A stretch of DNA of 64,000 bases from Pseudomonas sp. LB-090624. GTDB lineage: Bacteria > Pseudomonadota > Gammaproteobacteria > Pseudomonadales > Pseudomonadaceae. The stretch lies in contig NZ_QJRL01000002.1 of assembly GCF_003205205.1 (NCBI RefSeq), positions 62,001 through 126,000 on the forward strand. Reading direction: 5' to 3'. A model generated the notes under the pieces. It did no database searches, was not told the DNA's origin, and was given only the letters and a program-made list of their open reading frames with translations. Below, one piece after another: positions 11,679 through 20,484 of this stretch; the first letter of the stretch is position 1; every line of letters starts with the position of its first letter. The position numbers were made by a program, and so were the translations under genes.

Positions 11679-11801
11679 GATGGACTCCACTGCTGGGCAC
11701 CTTCAGATGGTTATAGCCCAGAGTTGGGGAAACCATAGTGCTAAATTGATAGCATCCGCCGAAGGGTCATTCCTGTCGTGAGCGCGGCCATGGGGTGTCG
11801 C

Positions 11802-12395
11802 TTACAACGGCGAATCATCCGCCAGCCCTTGCAACTTGCGATACTCCCGCAACACCGTGGGCACATAACGCCGGGTTTCGGCGAACGGTGGTACCGCGCC
11901 GCGCCGCAGCACGGCATCCGGGCCGGCGTTATACGCCGCCACCGCCAGGGTGATGTCATTGTCGAAAAGCTTGAGCATCTGCTTGATGTAGCGTGCCCCG
12001 CCCTGCACGTTGTCTTCCGGGTCCAGGCGGTCTTCCACGCCCATTTCGCGCGCGGTATCCGGCATCAGCTGCATCAGCCCCACTGCCCCCGCCCGGGAAC
12101 GCGCCTTGGGGTTGTAGCCGGACTCAGCCTTGATCAGCGCATGGAGCAGCGCCGGCGGTACATTGTGGATGCGGGCCGCCGTGGCGACCACTTCGGCGTA
12201 CGGGCGCCCGGTGATCATCTGCGCCTTGGCCGGACCGACCTGGGCCAGCGGTTCGCTGATCACCTTCTCGTAGTGGCGCCCGGGTCGATGGACGTTGGTC
12301 AATACGTAGCCGCCCTTGGCATCGATGGAGATGTACATATCGGCCTGGGCAGCACCTGCCGCCAGCCAGAACAAGCCAAGGATGAGTCCACGCAT
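11802..12395 (-). CDS. Lytic transglycosylase (SLT domain), periplasmic
   Basis: A 197-residue peptidoglycan lytic transglycosylase. The start at 12395 gives a clean signal peptide (residues 1-18, ending AAQA). A short N-terminal segment (20-45) resembles the DUF4124-like region often fused to these enzymes. The catalytic Glu91 lies in LIKAESGYNPKA, followed by GLMQLMP, NVQGGARYI and AVAAYNAG, the standard SLT motif series. It cuts the glycan strand between MurNAc and GlcNAc with 1,6-anhydro product formation. It sits divergently from an orphan pair of type II secretion genes, and such enzymes often open the wall for secretion machines, so a link is plausible but unproven. Confidence 0.9.
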   Translation of the reverse strand: MRGLILGLFWLAAGAAQADMYISIDAKGGYVLTNVHRPGRHYEKVISEPLAQVGPAKAQMITGRPYAEVVATAARIHNVPPALLHALIKAESGYNPKARSRAGAVGLMQLMPDTAREMGVEDRLDPEDNVQGGARYIKQMLKLFDNDITLAVAAYNAGPDAVLRRGAVPPFAETRRYVPTVLREYRKLQGLADDSPL

Positions 12396-12580
12396 GTCGG
12401 CCGCCTCTTCGTCGTGGCCCCCGATGTGGGGGAAATCCCCCGGAAAACCCGAGGACACAGACCACGACGCAAGCACTGTGCCGCTTCCTGTGCCGCATGG
12501 CGCAAGGCCCCGAGGCAGACGTGCACGGCTGTTGCATGCTGCCTGGCAACCTGTGTTCCCATGCAGTGGAGGGCTTCACC

Positions 12581-13006
12581 ATGCAGCGCAGATCCAACCC
12601 ACAACGTGGCTTCACCCTGCTTGAACTGTTGGTGGTACTGGTGGTGCTCGGCCTGCTGGCCGGCATCGTCGCGCCCAAGTATTTCAGCCAGCTGGGCCGC
12701 TCCGAGGCCAAGGTAGCGCGGGCGCAAATTGAGGGGCTGAGCAAGGCCCTGGACCTGTACCGCCTGGAGGTCGGCCACTACCCCAATAGCGAGCAAGGCT
12801 TGCAGGCTCTGGTGATTGCCCCCAATGGCGAACCTCGCTGGACCGGTCCCTACCTGCAAAAAGCCGTGCCACAAGACCCGTGGGGGCGCCCGTATATCTA
12901 CCGGCAGCCTGGCGAGAACGGCGGTGAATACGACCTGCTGTCAATGGGCAAGGACGGCCAGCCGGGCGGTGACGGGGAAAATGCCGAAATCACCAGTTGG
13001 CAATAG
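12581..13006 (+). CDS. Type II secretion major pseudopilin GspG-like
   Basis: A 141-residue prepilin-like protein with a short basic leader and the type IV prepilin site RG/FTLLE (cleavage after Gly10, Glu15 at mature position 5). A long hydrophobic helix follows, then the GspG core with YPNSEQGLQAL, GPYLQK and PQDPWGRPYIYRQPG. The C-terminal region DLLSMGKDGQPGGDG carries the acidic residues that bind calcium in GspG proteins. The ATG at 12581 has a GGAGGG site and gives the correct leader length. Only a GspF gene follows, 12 bp downstream; no GspE, GspD or minor pseudopilins lie nearby. Confidence 0.9.
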   Translation: MQRRSNPQRGFTLLELLVVLVVLGLLAGIVAPKYFSQLGRSEAKVARAQIEGLSKALDLYRLEVGHYPNSEQGLQALVIAPNGEPRWTGPYLQKAVPQDPWGRPYIYRQPGENGGEYDLLSMGKDGQPGGDGENAEITSWQ

Positions 13007-13017
13007 GGAGAGCCGCC

Positions 13018-14208
13018 ATGCGCTACAGCCTGAAGGCCCTGGGTAGGCAGGGCGTGGTGCAGTTGCAGATTGACGCCGAGGACGCTGACCAGGCGCGCCG
13101 CCTGGCCGAGGACCAAGGCCTGCGTGTACTTAGCCTGCGCGGCAACGGCGGTGCCTGGCGGGGTATGGCCTGGCGGCGCGAGGCGGCGTTCGACCTGGTC
13201 CTGTTCAGCCAGGAACTGTCTACCTTGCTCAATGCCGGCCTGCCGCTGATCGATGCATTGGAGAGCCTGGCAGAGAAGGCACCGGCGTCAGCCGCGCGCA
13301 AAGTGCTGAGCGAACTGGTACGCCAATTATACGAAGGCCGCTCGCTGTCACAGGCCTTGGGCCAACAACCCCGCGTGTTCCCGCCGCTGTACGTGGCACT
13401 GGTGCAGTCCAGCGAGCGCACCGGGGCGCTGGGGGATGCCCTGGCCCGCTACATCAGCTATCGCCAGCGCCTGGACCTGGTCCGGCAGAAGCTGGTGGGC
13501 GCTTCGGTATACCCTTTGCTGCTCTTGCTGGTAGGGGGTGGCGTGGTGCTGTTCCTGCTTGGCTACGTGGTGCCGCGGTTCAGCCAGGTATTCGAAGGCA
13601 TGGGCACCGAGCTGCCCTGGCTGTCGCGGGTGCTGATGCAGATCGGCCTGTTCCTGCATGCCGAGCAGTTGCCCCTGGCGTTGGCCACTGTCGCCGGGGT
13701 GACGGCGCTGTGGCTGCTGCGCCGGCACCCCCGGGTACGGCACTGGGCATCCTGCCAGCTGCGGCGTCTGCCGGCCCTGCACCAGCGCCTGATGATGTAC
13801 GAACTGGCGCGCTTCTACCGCTCGCTGGGTATCCTGCTGCAAGGTGGCATTCCCATCCTTACCGCCATGGGCATGGCCCGTGGCCTGCTCGGCAGCGCGG
13901 CAGCCCAGGGCCTGGAACAAGCCAGCCAGCGGGTCGGCGAAGGCCTGCCGCTGTCCGATGCACTGGCAGCCGGCCACCTGGTCACGCCGGTGTCACTGCG
14001 CTTGCTGCGGGCCGGCGAGCAGTCCGGAAACCTCGGTGAGATGCTGGAGCGCTGCGCCGACTTCCATGACCAGGAAATCGGCCGTTGGGTGGAATGGTTC
14101 GTCAAGTTGTTCGAGCCGTTGCTGATGACCTTCATCGGCTTGCTGATCGGCCTGATCGTGATCCTCATGTACATGCCCATCTTCGAGCTGGCCTCAAGCA
14201 TTCACTGA
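13018..14208 (+). CDS. Type II secretion inner-membrane platform protein GspF-like
   Basis: A 396-residue GspF/PilC-family protein with two homologous cytoplasmic domains and three membrane helices. Typical segments are LVLFSQELSTLLNAGLPL (about 60-77) and the repeat-half LARFYRSLGILLQGGIPIL, with the final helix LLMTFIGLLIGLIVILMYMP at the C-terminus. It starts 12 bp after the pseudopilin gene with a GGGAG site, so the two are an operon. Platform proteins couple the assembly ATPase to pseudopilus growth; here the ATPase must come from another locus. An 8-bp inverted repeat follows the stop codon directly. Confidence 0.9.
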   Translation: MRYSLKALGRQGVVQLQIDAEDADQARRLAEDQGLRVLSLRGNGGAWRGMAWRREAAFDLVLFSQELSTLLNAGLPLIDALESLAEKAPASAARKVLSELVRQLYEGRSLSQALGQQPRVFPPLYVALVQSSERTGALGDALARYISYRQRLDLVRQKLVGASVYPLLLLLVGGGVVLFLLGYVVPRFSQVFEGMGTELPWLSRVLMQIGLFLHAEQLPLALATVAGVTALWLLRRHPRVRHWASCQLRRLPALHQRLMMYELARFYRSLGILLQGGIPILTAMGMARGLLGSAAAQGLEQASQRVGEGLPLSDALAAGHLVTPVSLRLLRAGEQSGNLGEMLERCADFHDQEIGRWVEWFVKLFEPLLMTFIGLLIGLIVILMYMPIFELASSIH

Positions 14209-14230
14209 CCAGGTGACCACGTTCACCTGG
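14209..14230 (+). repeat. Inverted repeat after the gspF-like gene
   Basis: CCAGGTGA-CCACGT-TCACCTGG, 8-bp perfect arms beginning at the base after the stop codon. There is no T-run, so it is at best a weak or Rho-assisted terminator. It separates the secretion pair from the efflux operon. The 180 bp after it, up to the mexE start, should hold the mexE promoter. Confidence 0.5.
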
Positions 14231-14412
14231 CGGAGCGCCTTTGTGTCGCGACGGGCTGCTTTGCGGCCCTGAAATCCTCTACCATGCCGCCAATCGATGA
14301 TGGATCCGCACATATCATTCAGCGTGATAATAACCTTCGTCCCGTTCGATTCGTGCCTCACGCGCAACACACTCACACTCCGCCCACTACTAATACATTG
14401 GCGGAGTTCTCC

Positions 14413-15654
14413 ATGGAACAATCACTCAAACCCTTGCGCTTCCCCCTCGCTGCTTTGGCAGTGGTGGTGATCAGCGCTTGCGGTCGAACCCCCGACGCCG
14501 TGCAGGCTCCCGCCGCGCCCAAAGTCAGTGTGGCCAAGGTGATCGAGCAACCGATCAACGAATGGGACGAGTTCACCGGCCGCCTCGAAGCCCCTGAAAC
14601 CGTCGAAGTGCGCCCGCGGGTCTCCGGCCAGATCGACCAGGTCGCCTTCACCGAAGGCGCCCAGGTCAAGAAAGGCGACCTGCTGTTCCAGATCGACCCG
14701 CGCCCGTTCCAGGCTGAAGTCCGCCGCCTCGAAGCCCAGCTGCAACAGGCCAAGGCCACCGCCATCCGCAGCGCCAACGAAGCCCGCCGGGGTGAGCGCC
14801 TGCGTGACAGCAACGCCATTTCCGCCGAACTGGCCGAATCGCGCAGCAGTGCCGCCGCCGAGGCCCGTGCCGGGGTGGACGCAATCCAGGCCCAACTCGA
14901 CCTGGCCCGCCTCAACCTCAGCTTCACCCGTGTGACCGCGCCCATCAGTGGCCGCGTCAGCCGTGCCGAATTCACCGCCGGCAACATCGTCAGCGCCGAT
15001 GTCACGCCGCTGACCAGCGTGGTCTCGACCGACAGGGTCTACGCCTACTTCGACGCCGACGAGCGCGTGTACCTCAAGTACACCCAGCTGGCCCGCGAAG
15101 GCCAGCGCGGTCAGACCACCCCGGTGTACCTGGGCCTGACCAACGAAACCGGCAACCCGCACCTGGGCCAGATGAACTTCGTCGACAACCAGGTCAACCC
15201 GCGCAACGGCACCATCCGCGGCCGTGCGGTGTTCGACAACCGCGACGGCCAGTTCACCCCGGGCCTGTACGCACGCCTGAAGCTGGTCGGCAGCGCCCAG
15301 TACGATGCCGTGCTGATCAACGACGAGGCTGTCGGCACCGACCTTGGCAAGAAGTTCGTACTGGTCATGGACAAGGACAACAAGGCCGCCTACCGCGCCG
15401 TGGAACTGGGGCCGAAGCTGGAAGGCCTGCGGATCGTGCGCAGCGGCCTGGGCAAGGAAGACCGCATCGTGGTCAAGGGCCTGCAGCGGGTACGGCCTGG
15501 CTCGCCGGTCACCCCCGAGGAAACCCCGATGGCCAGTGAGCAGACCCTCGCCGCCCTCGCCCAGCAGCGCCAGGCGCTGGAGGCCAGCACCCCGGCGCCG
15601 AAGGTGGCGGGCAACAATGTGAAAGTCGCCAGCGCCCAGGCGCCACGCGGTTAA
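14413..15654 (+). CDS. mexE: RND efflux periplasmic adaptor MexE
   Basis: A 413-residue membrane-fusion protein. A lipoprotein signal with Cys23 in VVVISACG anchors it to the inner membrane. Barrel-sandwich, alpha-hairpin (rich in Ala, Gln and Arg, about 95-150) and beta-barrel domains follow in the usual order. The ATG at 14413 has GGAG upstream. It links MexF to OprN in a drug efflux pump; in Pseudomonas this pump typically exports chloramphenicol, quinolones and trimethoprim and is normally controlled by the LysR regulator MexT. No mexT lies beside it here, unlike in P. aeruginosa. Confidence 0.93.
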   Translation: MEQSLKPLRFPLAALAVVVISACGRTPDAVQAPAAPKVSVAKVIEQPINEWDEFTGRLEAPETVEVRPRVSGQIDQVAFTEGAQVKKGDLLFQIDPRPFQAEVRRLEAQLQQAKATAIRSANEARRGERLRDSNAISAELAESRSSAAAEARAGVDAIQAQLDLARLNLSFTRVTAPISGRVSRAEFTAGNIVSADVTPLTSVVSTDRVYAYFDADERVYLKYTQLAREGQRGQTTPVYLGLTNETGNPHLGQMNFVDNQVNPRNGTIRGRAVFDNRDGQFTPGLYARLKLVGSAQYDAVLINDEAVGTDLGKKFVLVMDKDNKAAYRAVELGPKLEGLRIVRSGLGKEDRIVVKGLQRVRPGSPVTPEETPMASEQTLAALAQQRQALEASTPAPKVAGNNVKVASAQAPRG

Positions 15655-15666
15655 GGGACCACACCG

Positions 15667-18600
15667 ATGAACTTCTCTAAATTCTTCATTACCCGGCCGA
15701 TCTTCGCCGCGGTGCTGTCCCTGGTACTGCTGATTGCGGGTTCTATCTCGCTGTTCCAGCTGCCGATCAGCGAATACCCCGAAGTGGTGCCGCCGACCGT
15801 GGTGGTGCGCGCCAATTTCCCAGGCGCCAACCCCAAGGTCATCGGCGAAACCGTCGCCGCCCCCCTGGAGCAAGCCATTACCGGCGTGGAGAACATGCTG
15901 TACATGTCCTCCCAGTCCACCGCTGATGGCAAGCTGACGCTGACCATCACCTTCGCCCTGGGTACCGACCTGGACAACGCGCAGGTGCAGGTGCAGAACC
16001 GCGTCACCCGCACCCAGCCCAAGCTGCCCGAGGAAGTGACCCGTATCGGTATCACCGTCGACAAGGCCTCGCCTGACCTGACCATGGTCGTGCACCTGAC
16101 CTCGCCGGACAACCGCTACGACATGCTCTACCTGTCCAACTACGCCATTCTCAACATCAAGGACGAACTGGCGCGCCTCGGCGGCGTGGGCGATGTGCAA
16201 CTGTTCGGCATGGGTGACTACTCGCTGCGCGTGTGGCTGGACCCGAACAAGACCGCTTCGCGCAACCTTACCGCCAGCGATGTCGTAGCCGCCATCCGGG
16301 AGCAGAACCGCCAGGTCGCCGCCGGCCAGCTCGGCGCACCGCCCGCCCCCGGTTCGACCAGCTTCCAGCTGTCGATCAATACCCAGGGGCGACTGGTCAA
16401 CGAGGAAGAGTTCGAAAACATCATCATCCGTGCCGGTGCCGATGGCGAAATCACCCGCCTGAAGGACATTGCCCGGGTCGAGCTCGGCTCCAGCCAGTAC
16501 GCCCTGCGCTCGCTGCTGAACAATCAGCCGGCGGTGGCCATTCCGATCTTCCAGCGCCCGGGCTCCAACGCCATCGAGATCTCCGACGAAGTGCGGGCGA
16601 AAATGGCCGAGCTGAAGAAGGACTTCCCTGAAGGCATGGACTACAGCATCGTCTATGACCCGACGGTGTTCGTCCGTGGCTCCATCGAGGCAGTGGTGCA
16701 CACCCTGTTCGAAGCCTTGGTGCTGGTGGTCCTCGTGGTCATCCTGTTCCTGCAGACCTGGCGCGCTTCGATCATCCCGCTGATGGCCGTACCGGTATCG
16801 CTGATCGGTACCTTCGCTGTCATGCACCTGTTCGGCTTCTCGCTCAACGCGCTGTCGCTGTTCGGCCTGGTGCTGGCCATCGGTATCGTGGTGGACGATG
16901 CGATCGTCGTGGTGGAGAACGTCGAGCGCAACATCGGGCTGGGCCTGAAACCGCTGGAGGCGACGCAAAAGGCCATGGGTGAAGTGACCGGGCCGATCAT
17001 CGCCACCGCCCTGGTACTGTGCGCCGTGTTCGTCCCTGCCGCGTTCATTTCCGGCCTGACCGGGCAGTTCTACAAGCAGTTCGCCCTGACCATCGCCATT
17101 TCCACGGTGATCTCGGCCTTCAACTCGCTCACCCTGTCGCCGGCACTGGCTGCCGTGCTGCTCAAGGACCATCACGCGCCCAAGGACCGTTTCTCGCGGT
17201 TCCTGGAAAAACTGCTGGGCAGCTGGCTGTTCAACCCGTTCAACCGCTTCTTTGACCGTGCGTCCAACCGCTACGTCGGTGGCGTGCGCCGGGTCATCCG
17301 CTCCAGTGGTATCGCCCTGTTCGTGTATGCCGGGCTGATGGGCCTGACCTACCTGGGCTTCTCGTCCACACCGACCGGCTTCGTGCCAGCGCAGGACAAG
17401 CAGTACCTGGTGGCGTTTGCCCAACTGCCGGATGCCGCCAGCCTCGACCGCACCGAGGCGGTGATCAAGCGCATGAGCGAAATCGCTCTGAAACAGCCTG
17501 GCGTGGCCGACTCGGTGGCCTTCCCTGGCCTGTCGATCAACGGGTTCACCAACAGCCCCAACAGCGGCATCGTGTTCACCCCGCTCAAGCCGTTCGACGA
17601 GCGCAAGGACCCGAGCCAGTCAGCCGCCGCCATCGCTGCCTCGCTGAACGCCCAGTTCGCCGATATCCAGGACGCCTACATCGCGATCTTCCCGCCACCG
17701 CCGGTACAAGGCCTGGGCACCATCGGCGGCTTCCGCCTGCAGATCGAAGACCGTGGCAACCTGGGCTATGAAGCGCTGTACAAGGAAACCCAGAACATCA
17801 TCGCCAAGAGCCATAACGTGCCAGAGCTGGCGGGCCTGTTCACCAGCTACCAGGTCAACGTGCCGCAGGTCGATGCCGCCATCGACCGGGAAAAGGCCAA
17901 GACCCACGGCGTGGCGATCAACGATATTTTCGACACCCTGCAGGTCTACCTGGGCTCGCTGTACACCAACGATTTCAACCGCTTTGGCCGCACCTATCAG
18001 GTCAACGTCCAGGCTGAGCAGCAATTCCGCCTGGATGCCGAGCAGATCGGCCAGTTGAAGGTGCGCAACAACCTGGGCGAGATGATCCCGCTGGCGACCT
18101 TCCTCAAGGTCAGCGACACCTCCGGGCCGGACCGCGTCATGCACTACAACGGCTTCATCACCGCCGAGATCAACGGCGCTGCTGCCCCGGGCTACAGCTC
18201 CGGCCAAGCCGAAGCGGCGATCGAGAAGCTGCTGAAAGAGGAACTGCCCAACGGCATGACCTTCGAGTGGACCGACCTGACCTACCAGCAGATCCTCTCG
18301 GGCAACACCGCGCTGTTCGTGTTCCCCCTGTGCGTGCTGCTGGCCTTCCTGGTACTGGCCGCCCAGTACGAAAGCTGGAGCCTGCCACTGGCGGTGATCC
18401 TGATCGTGCCGATGACCCTGCTGTCGGCGATCACCGGGGTGATCGTGTCGGGTGGAGACAACAACATCTTCACCCAGATCGGCCTGATCGTCCTGGTCGG
18501 CCTGGCGTGCAAGAACGCCATCCTGATCGTCGAGTTCGCCAAGGATGAACAGGCCAAGGGCCTCGACCCGCTGGCGGCGGTACTGGAAGCCTGCCGCCTG

Positions 18601-18846
18601 CGTCTGCGGCCGATCCTGATGACCTCCATCGCCTTCATCATGGGTGTGGTGCCGCTGGTCTTCAGCTCCGGTGCAGGCTCCGAAATGCGCCACGCCATGG
18701 GTGTGGCGGTGTTCTCGGGGATGATCGGCGTGACCGTGTTCGGCCTGTTCCTGACCCCGGTGTTCTTCTTCCTGATTCGCCGTTTCGTCGAGCGTCGCCA
18801 GGCCCGCAAGGCCGCGCACGCCCAAGTGTTGGAGAACCATGCATGA
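15667..18846 (+). CDS. mexF: RND multidrug efflux transporter MexF
   Basis: A 1059-residue HAE1-type RND pump, the normal length. Helix 1 begins right after FSKFFITRPIFA. The proton-relay helix has the typical GIVVDDAIVVVENVERN segment (two Asp), and the paired second-half motif GLACKNAILIVEFAKDEQ is intact. Two large periplasmic loops for substrate capture are complete. It starts 12 bp after mexE and overlaps oprN by 4 bp (ATGA). I see no frameshift or truncation. Confidence 0.95.
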   Translation: MNFSKFFITRPIFAAVLSLVLLIAGSISLFQLPISEYPEVVPPTVVVRANFPGANPKVIGETVAAPLEQAITGVENMLYMSSQSTADGKLTLTITFALGTDLDNAQVQVQNRVTRTQPKLPEEVTRIGITVDKASPDLTMVVHLTSPDNRYDMLYLSNYAILNIKDELARLGGVGDVQLFGMGDYSLRVWLDPNKTASRNLTASDVVAAIREQNRQVAAGQLGAPPAPGSTSFQLSINTQGRLVNEEEFENIIIRAGADGEITRLKDIARVELGSSQYALRSLLNNQPAVAIPIFQRPGSNAIEISDEVRAKMAELKKDFPEGMDYSIVYDPTVFVRGSIEAVVHTLFEALVLVVLVVILFLQTWRASIIPLMAVPVSLIGTFAVMHLFGFSLNALSLFGLVLAIGIVVDDAIVVVENVERNIGLGLKPLEATQKAMGEVTGPIIATALVLCAVFVPAAFISGLTGQFYKQFALTIAISTVISAFNSLTLSPALAAVLLKDHHAPKDRFSRFLEKLLGSWLFNPFNRFFDRASNRYVGGVRRVIRSSGIALFVYAGLMGLTYLGFSSTPTGFVPAQDKQYLVAFAQLPDAASLDRTEAVIKRMSEIALKQPGVADSVAFPGLSINGFTNSPNSGIVFTPLKPFDERKDPSQSAAAIAASLNAQFADIQDAYIAIFPPPPVQGLGTIGGFRLQIEDRGNLGYEALYKETQNIIAKSHNVPELAGLFTSYQVNVPQVDAAIDREKAKTHGVAINDIFDTLQVYLGSLYTNDFNRFGRTYQVNVQAEQQFRLDAEQIGQLKVRNNLGEMIPLATFLKVSDTSGPDRVMHYNGFITAEINGAAAPGYSSGQAEAAIEKLLKEELPNGMTFEWTDLTYQQILSGNTALFVFPLCVLLAFLVLAAQYESWSLPLAVILIVPMTLLSAITGVIVSGGDNNIFTQIGLIVLVGLACKNAILIVEFAKDEQAKGLDPLAAVLEACRLRLRPILMTSIAFIMGVVPLVFSSGAGSEMRHAMGVAVFSGMIGVTVFGLFLTPVFFFLIRRFVERRQARKAAHAQVLENHA

Positions 18847-20258
18847 ACCTGCTCAAACCGCTGACCCCCAGCCTGCTGGCACTGGCCCTGGCGGCCTGTG
18901 CGGTGGGCCCGGACTACCAGGCCCCGGCCACCGAGCCTGCCCGACTGAGTAGCGACGCGCAGGCCAAGGCCTACGACCTTAGCCGTTTCGAGACCCTGTG
19001 GTGGAAGCAGTTCGACGACCCCGTGCTGAACCAGCTGGTGCAGGCGTCGCTGGACGGCAACCGTGACTTGCGCGTGGCTTTTGCCCGCCTGAAGTCGGCT
19101 CGCTCGATTCGAGAAGATGCCGAGAACGACCCGTTCCCAGTGGTTACCAGCAGGGCCAGCAGCGACATCGGCAAGGGCCAGATCCCCGGCCAGACCACCG
19201 AACGGGTCAATAGCGAGCGCTACGACCTGGGCCTGGACATGGCCTGGGAGCTTGACCTGTTCGGGCGCATTCAGCGCCAGATCGAAGCCAGCGAAGCCCA
19301 GGAAGCGGTGGCCGCCGCCGACCTGCAGCAGTTGCAAGTCAGCCTGATCGCCGAGCTGGTGGATGCTTATGGGCAGCTGCGTGGTGCGCAATTGCGCGAG
19401 AAAATCGCCCTGGCCAACCTCAAGACCCAGCAGGAATCGCGCACCATCACCGAGACCCTGCGCGATGCCGGCGTGGGCAACGACCTCGACGTGGTGCGTG
19501 CCGATGCCCGCCTGGCCGGGGTCGAAGCCACAGTGCCGCAACTGCAGGCCGAACAGGCACGAGCACGGCACCGTATCGCCACCTTGCTCGGTCAACGACC
19601 TGACGCGCTCAGCATCGACCTGTCGCCCAAAGCCTTGCCGGCCATCGCCAAAGCGTTGCCGGTAGGCGACCCGGGCGAGCTGCTGCGCCGGCGCCCGGAC
19701 ATCCGCAGCGCCGAACGCCAGCTGGCAGCCGCCACCGCCAACGTTGGCGTGGCCACTGCCGACCTGTTCCCCCGCGTGAGCCTCAGCGGCTTCCTCGGCT
19801 TTACTGCCGCACGGGGCTCGCAGATCGGCTCGTCGGCGGCCAATGCCTGGGCACTGGGGCCGAGCATTACCTGGGCGGCCTTCGACCTGGGTAGCGTGCG
19901 CGCCCGTTTGCGCGGGGCCAAGGCTGATGCCGAAGGGGCATTGGCCAACTACGAGCAACAGGTATTACTGGCCCTGGAAGAATCGGCCAACGCGTTCAGT
20001 GATTACGACAAAACCCAGCAGCGACTGCTCTCGCTGATGCGCCAGAGTGACGCCAGCCGCAAGGCGGCGGAGCTGGCTTCGATTCGTTATCGCGAGGGCA
20101 CGGTGGACTACCTGGTGCTGCTCGATGCCGAGCGTGAGCGGCTAAGCGCCGAAGATGCGCAGGCCCAGGGCGAGGTCGAGCTGTACCGCGGCATTGTCTC
20201 GATCTACAAGGCCCTGGGTGGCGGCTGGCAACCGGAGACGGTGGCCAGCGCACCCTGA
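18843..20258 (+). CDS. oprN: Outer-membrane efflux channel OprN
   Basis: A 471-residue TolC-like factor of the NodT family. The lipoprotein signal ends at Cys19 (LALAACAVGPDY), which predicts acylation. Two outer-membrane-efflux repeats follow, with paired motifs such as YDLGLDMAWELDLFGRI and the later LGPSITWAAFDLGSVRAR. It is translationally coupled to mexF by the ATGA overlap and completes the tripartite pump. A strong intrinsic terminator lies 48 bp after the stop codon. Confidence 0.94.
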   Translation: MNLLKPLTPSLLALALAACAVGPDYQAPATEPARLSSDAQAKAYDLSRFETLWWKQFDDPVLNQLVQASLDGNRDLRVAFARLKSARSIREDAENDPFPVVTSRASSDIGKGQIPGQTTERVNSERYDLGLDMAWELDLFGRIQRQIEASEAQEAVAAADLQQLQVSLIAELVDAYGQLRGAQLREKIALANLKTQQESRTITETLRDAGVGNDLDVVRADARLAGVEATVPQLQAEQARARHRIATLLGQRPDALSIDLSPKALPAIAKALPVGDPGELLRRRPDIRSAERQLAAATANVGVATADLFPRVSLSGFLGFTAARGSQIGSSAANAWALGPSITWAAFDLGSVRARLRGAKADAEGALANYEQQVLLALEESANAFSDYDKTQQRLLSLMRQSDASRKAAELASIRYREGTVDYLVLLDAERERLSAEDAQAQGEVELYRGIVSIYKALGGGWQPETVASAP

Positions 20259-20306
20259 TCCCACTGCTTCAACGACTCCTTTGGTTGGCTCCTCCCCCAA
20301 CCGTTT

Positions 20307-20338
20307 GCCCCGCAGGCTCTGGTTTGCGGGGCTTTTTT
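20307..20338 (+). terminator. Intrinsic terminator of mexEF-oprN
   Basis: GCCCCGCA and TGCGGGGC (8-bp perfect arms, 10-base loop) are followed directly by six T residues. This is the clearest Rho-independent terminator in the window. Confidence 0.9.
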
Positions 20339-20484
20339 ATGCCTCGGCAGTTGCAGCACAGGGCAATCGCCCGCCGTGCCCGCAACGCCACCGCACAGAC
20401 TCGCTGATGACAACTGGCCCCCTCGGTTGCATTTACCCCCTGCCTGCCCCAAGCTCTGCCCTTCCCGCCGCCACGGACCGCCCG

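Noticed and set aside
14280..14412. Possible MexT (nod-box-like) site before mexE
   Set aside because: On the minus strand TCGAT-N4-GGCAT partly fits the right half of the reported site, but the left ATCA-N5 half is missing, so the match is no better than chance.
14422..17424. A 1000-codon open frame on the minus strand opposite mexE and mexF
   Set aside because: It mirrors the third-codon-position bias of two certain genes, has no recognisable domain, and its product is a His/Gly/Gln-rich random-like sequence. High GC coding DNA routinely gives such antisense frames.
17777..17784. TGTACA hexamers inside coding genes as further light operators
   Set aside because: Single TGTACA copies occur in many genes (for example mexF) without a partner at 12 bp and away from promoters.
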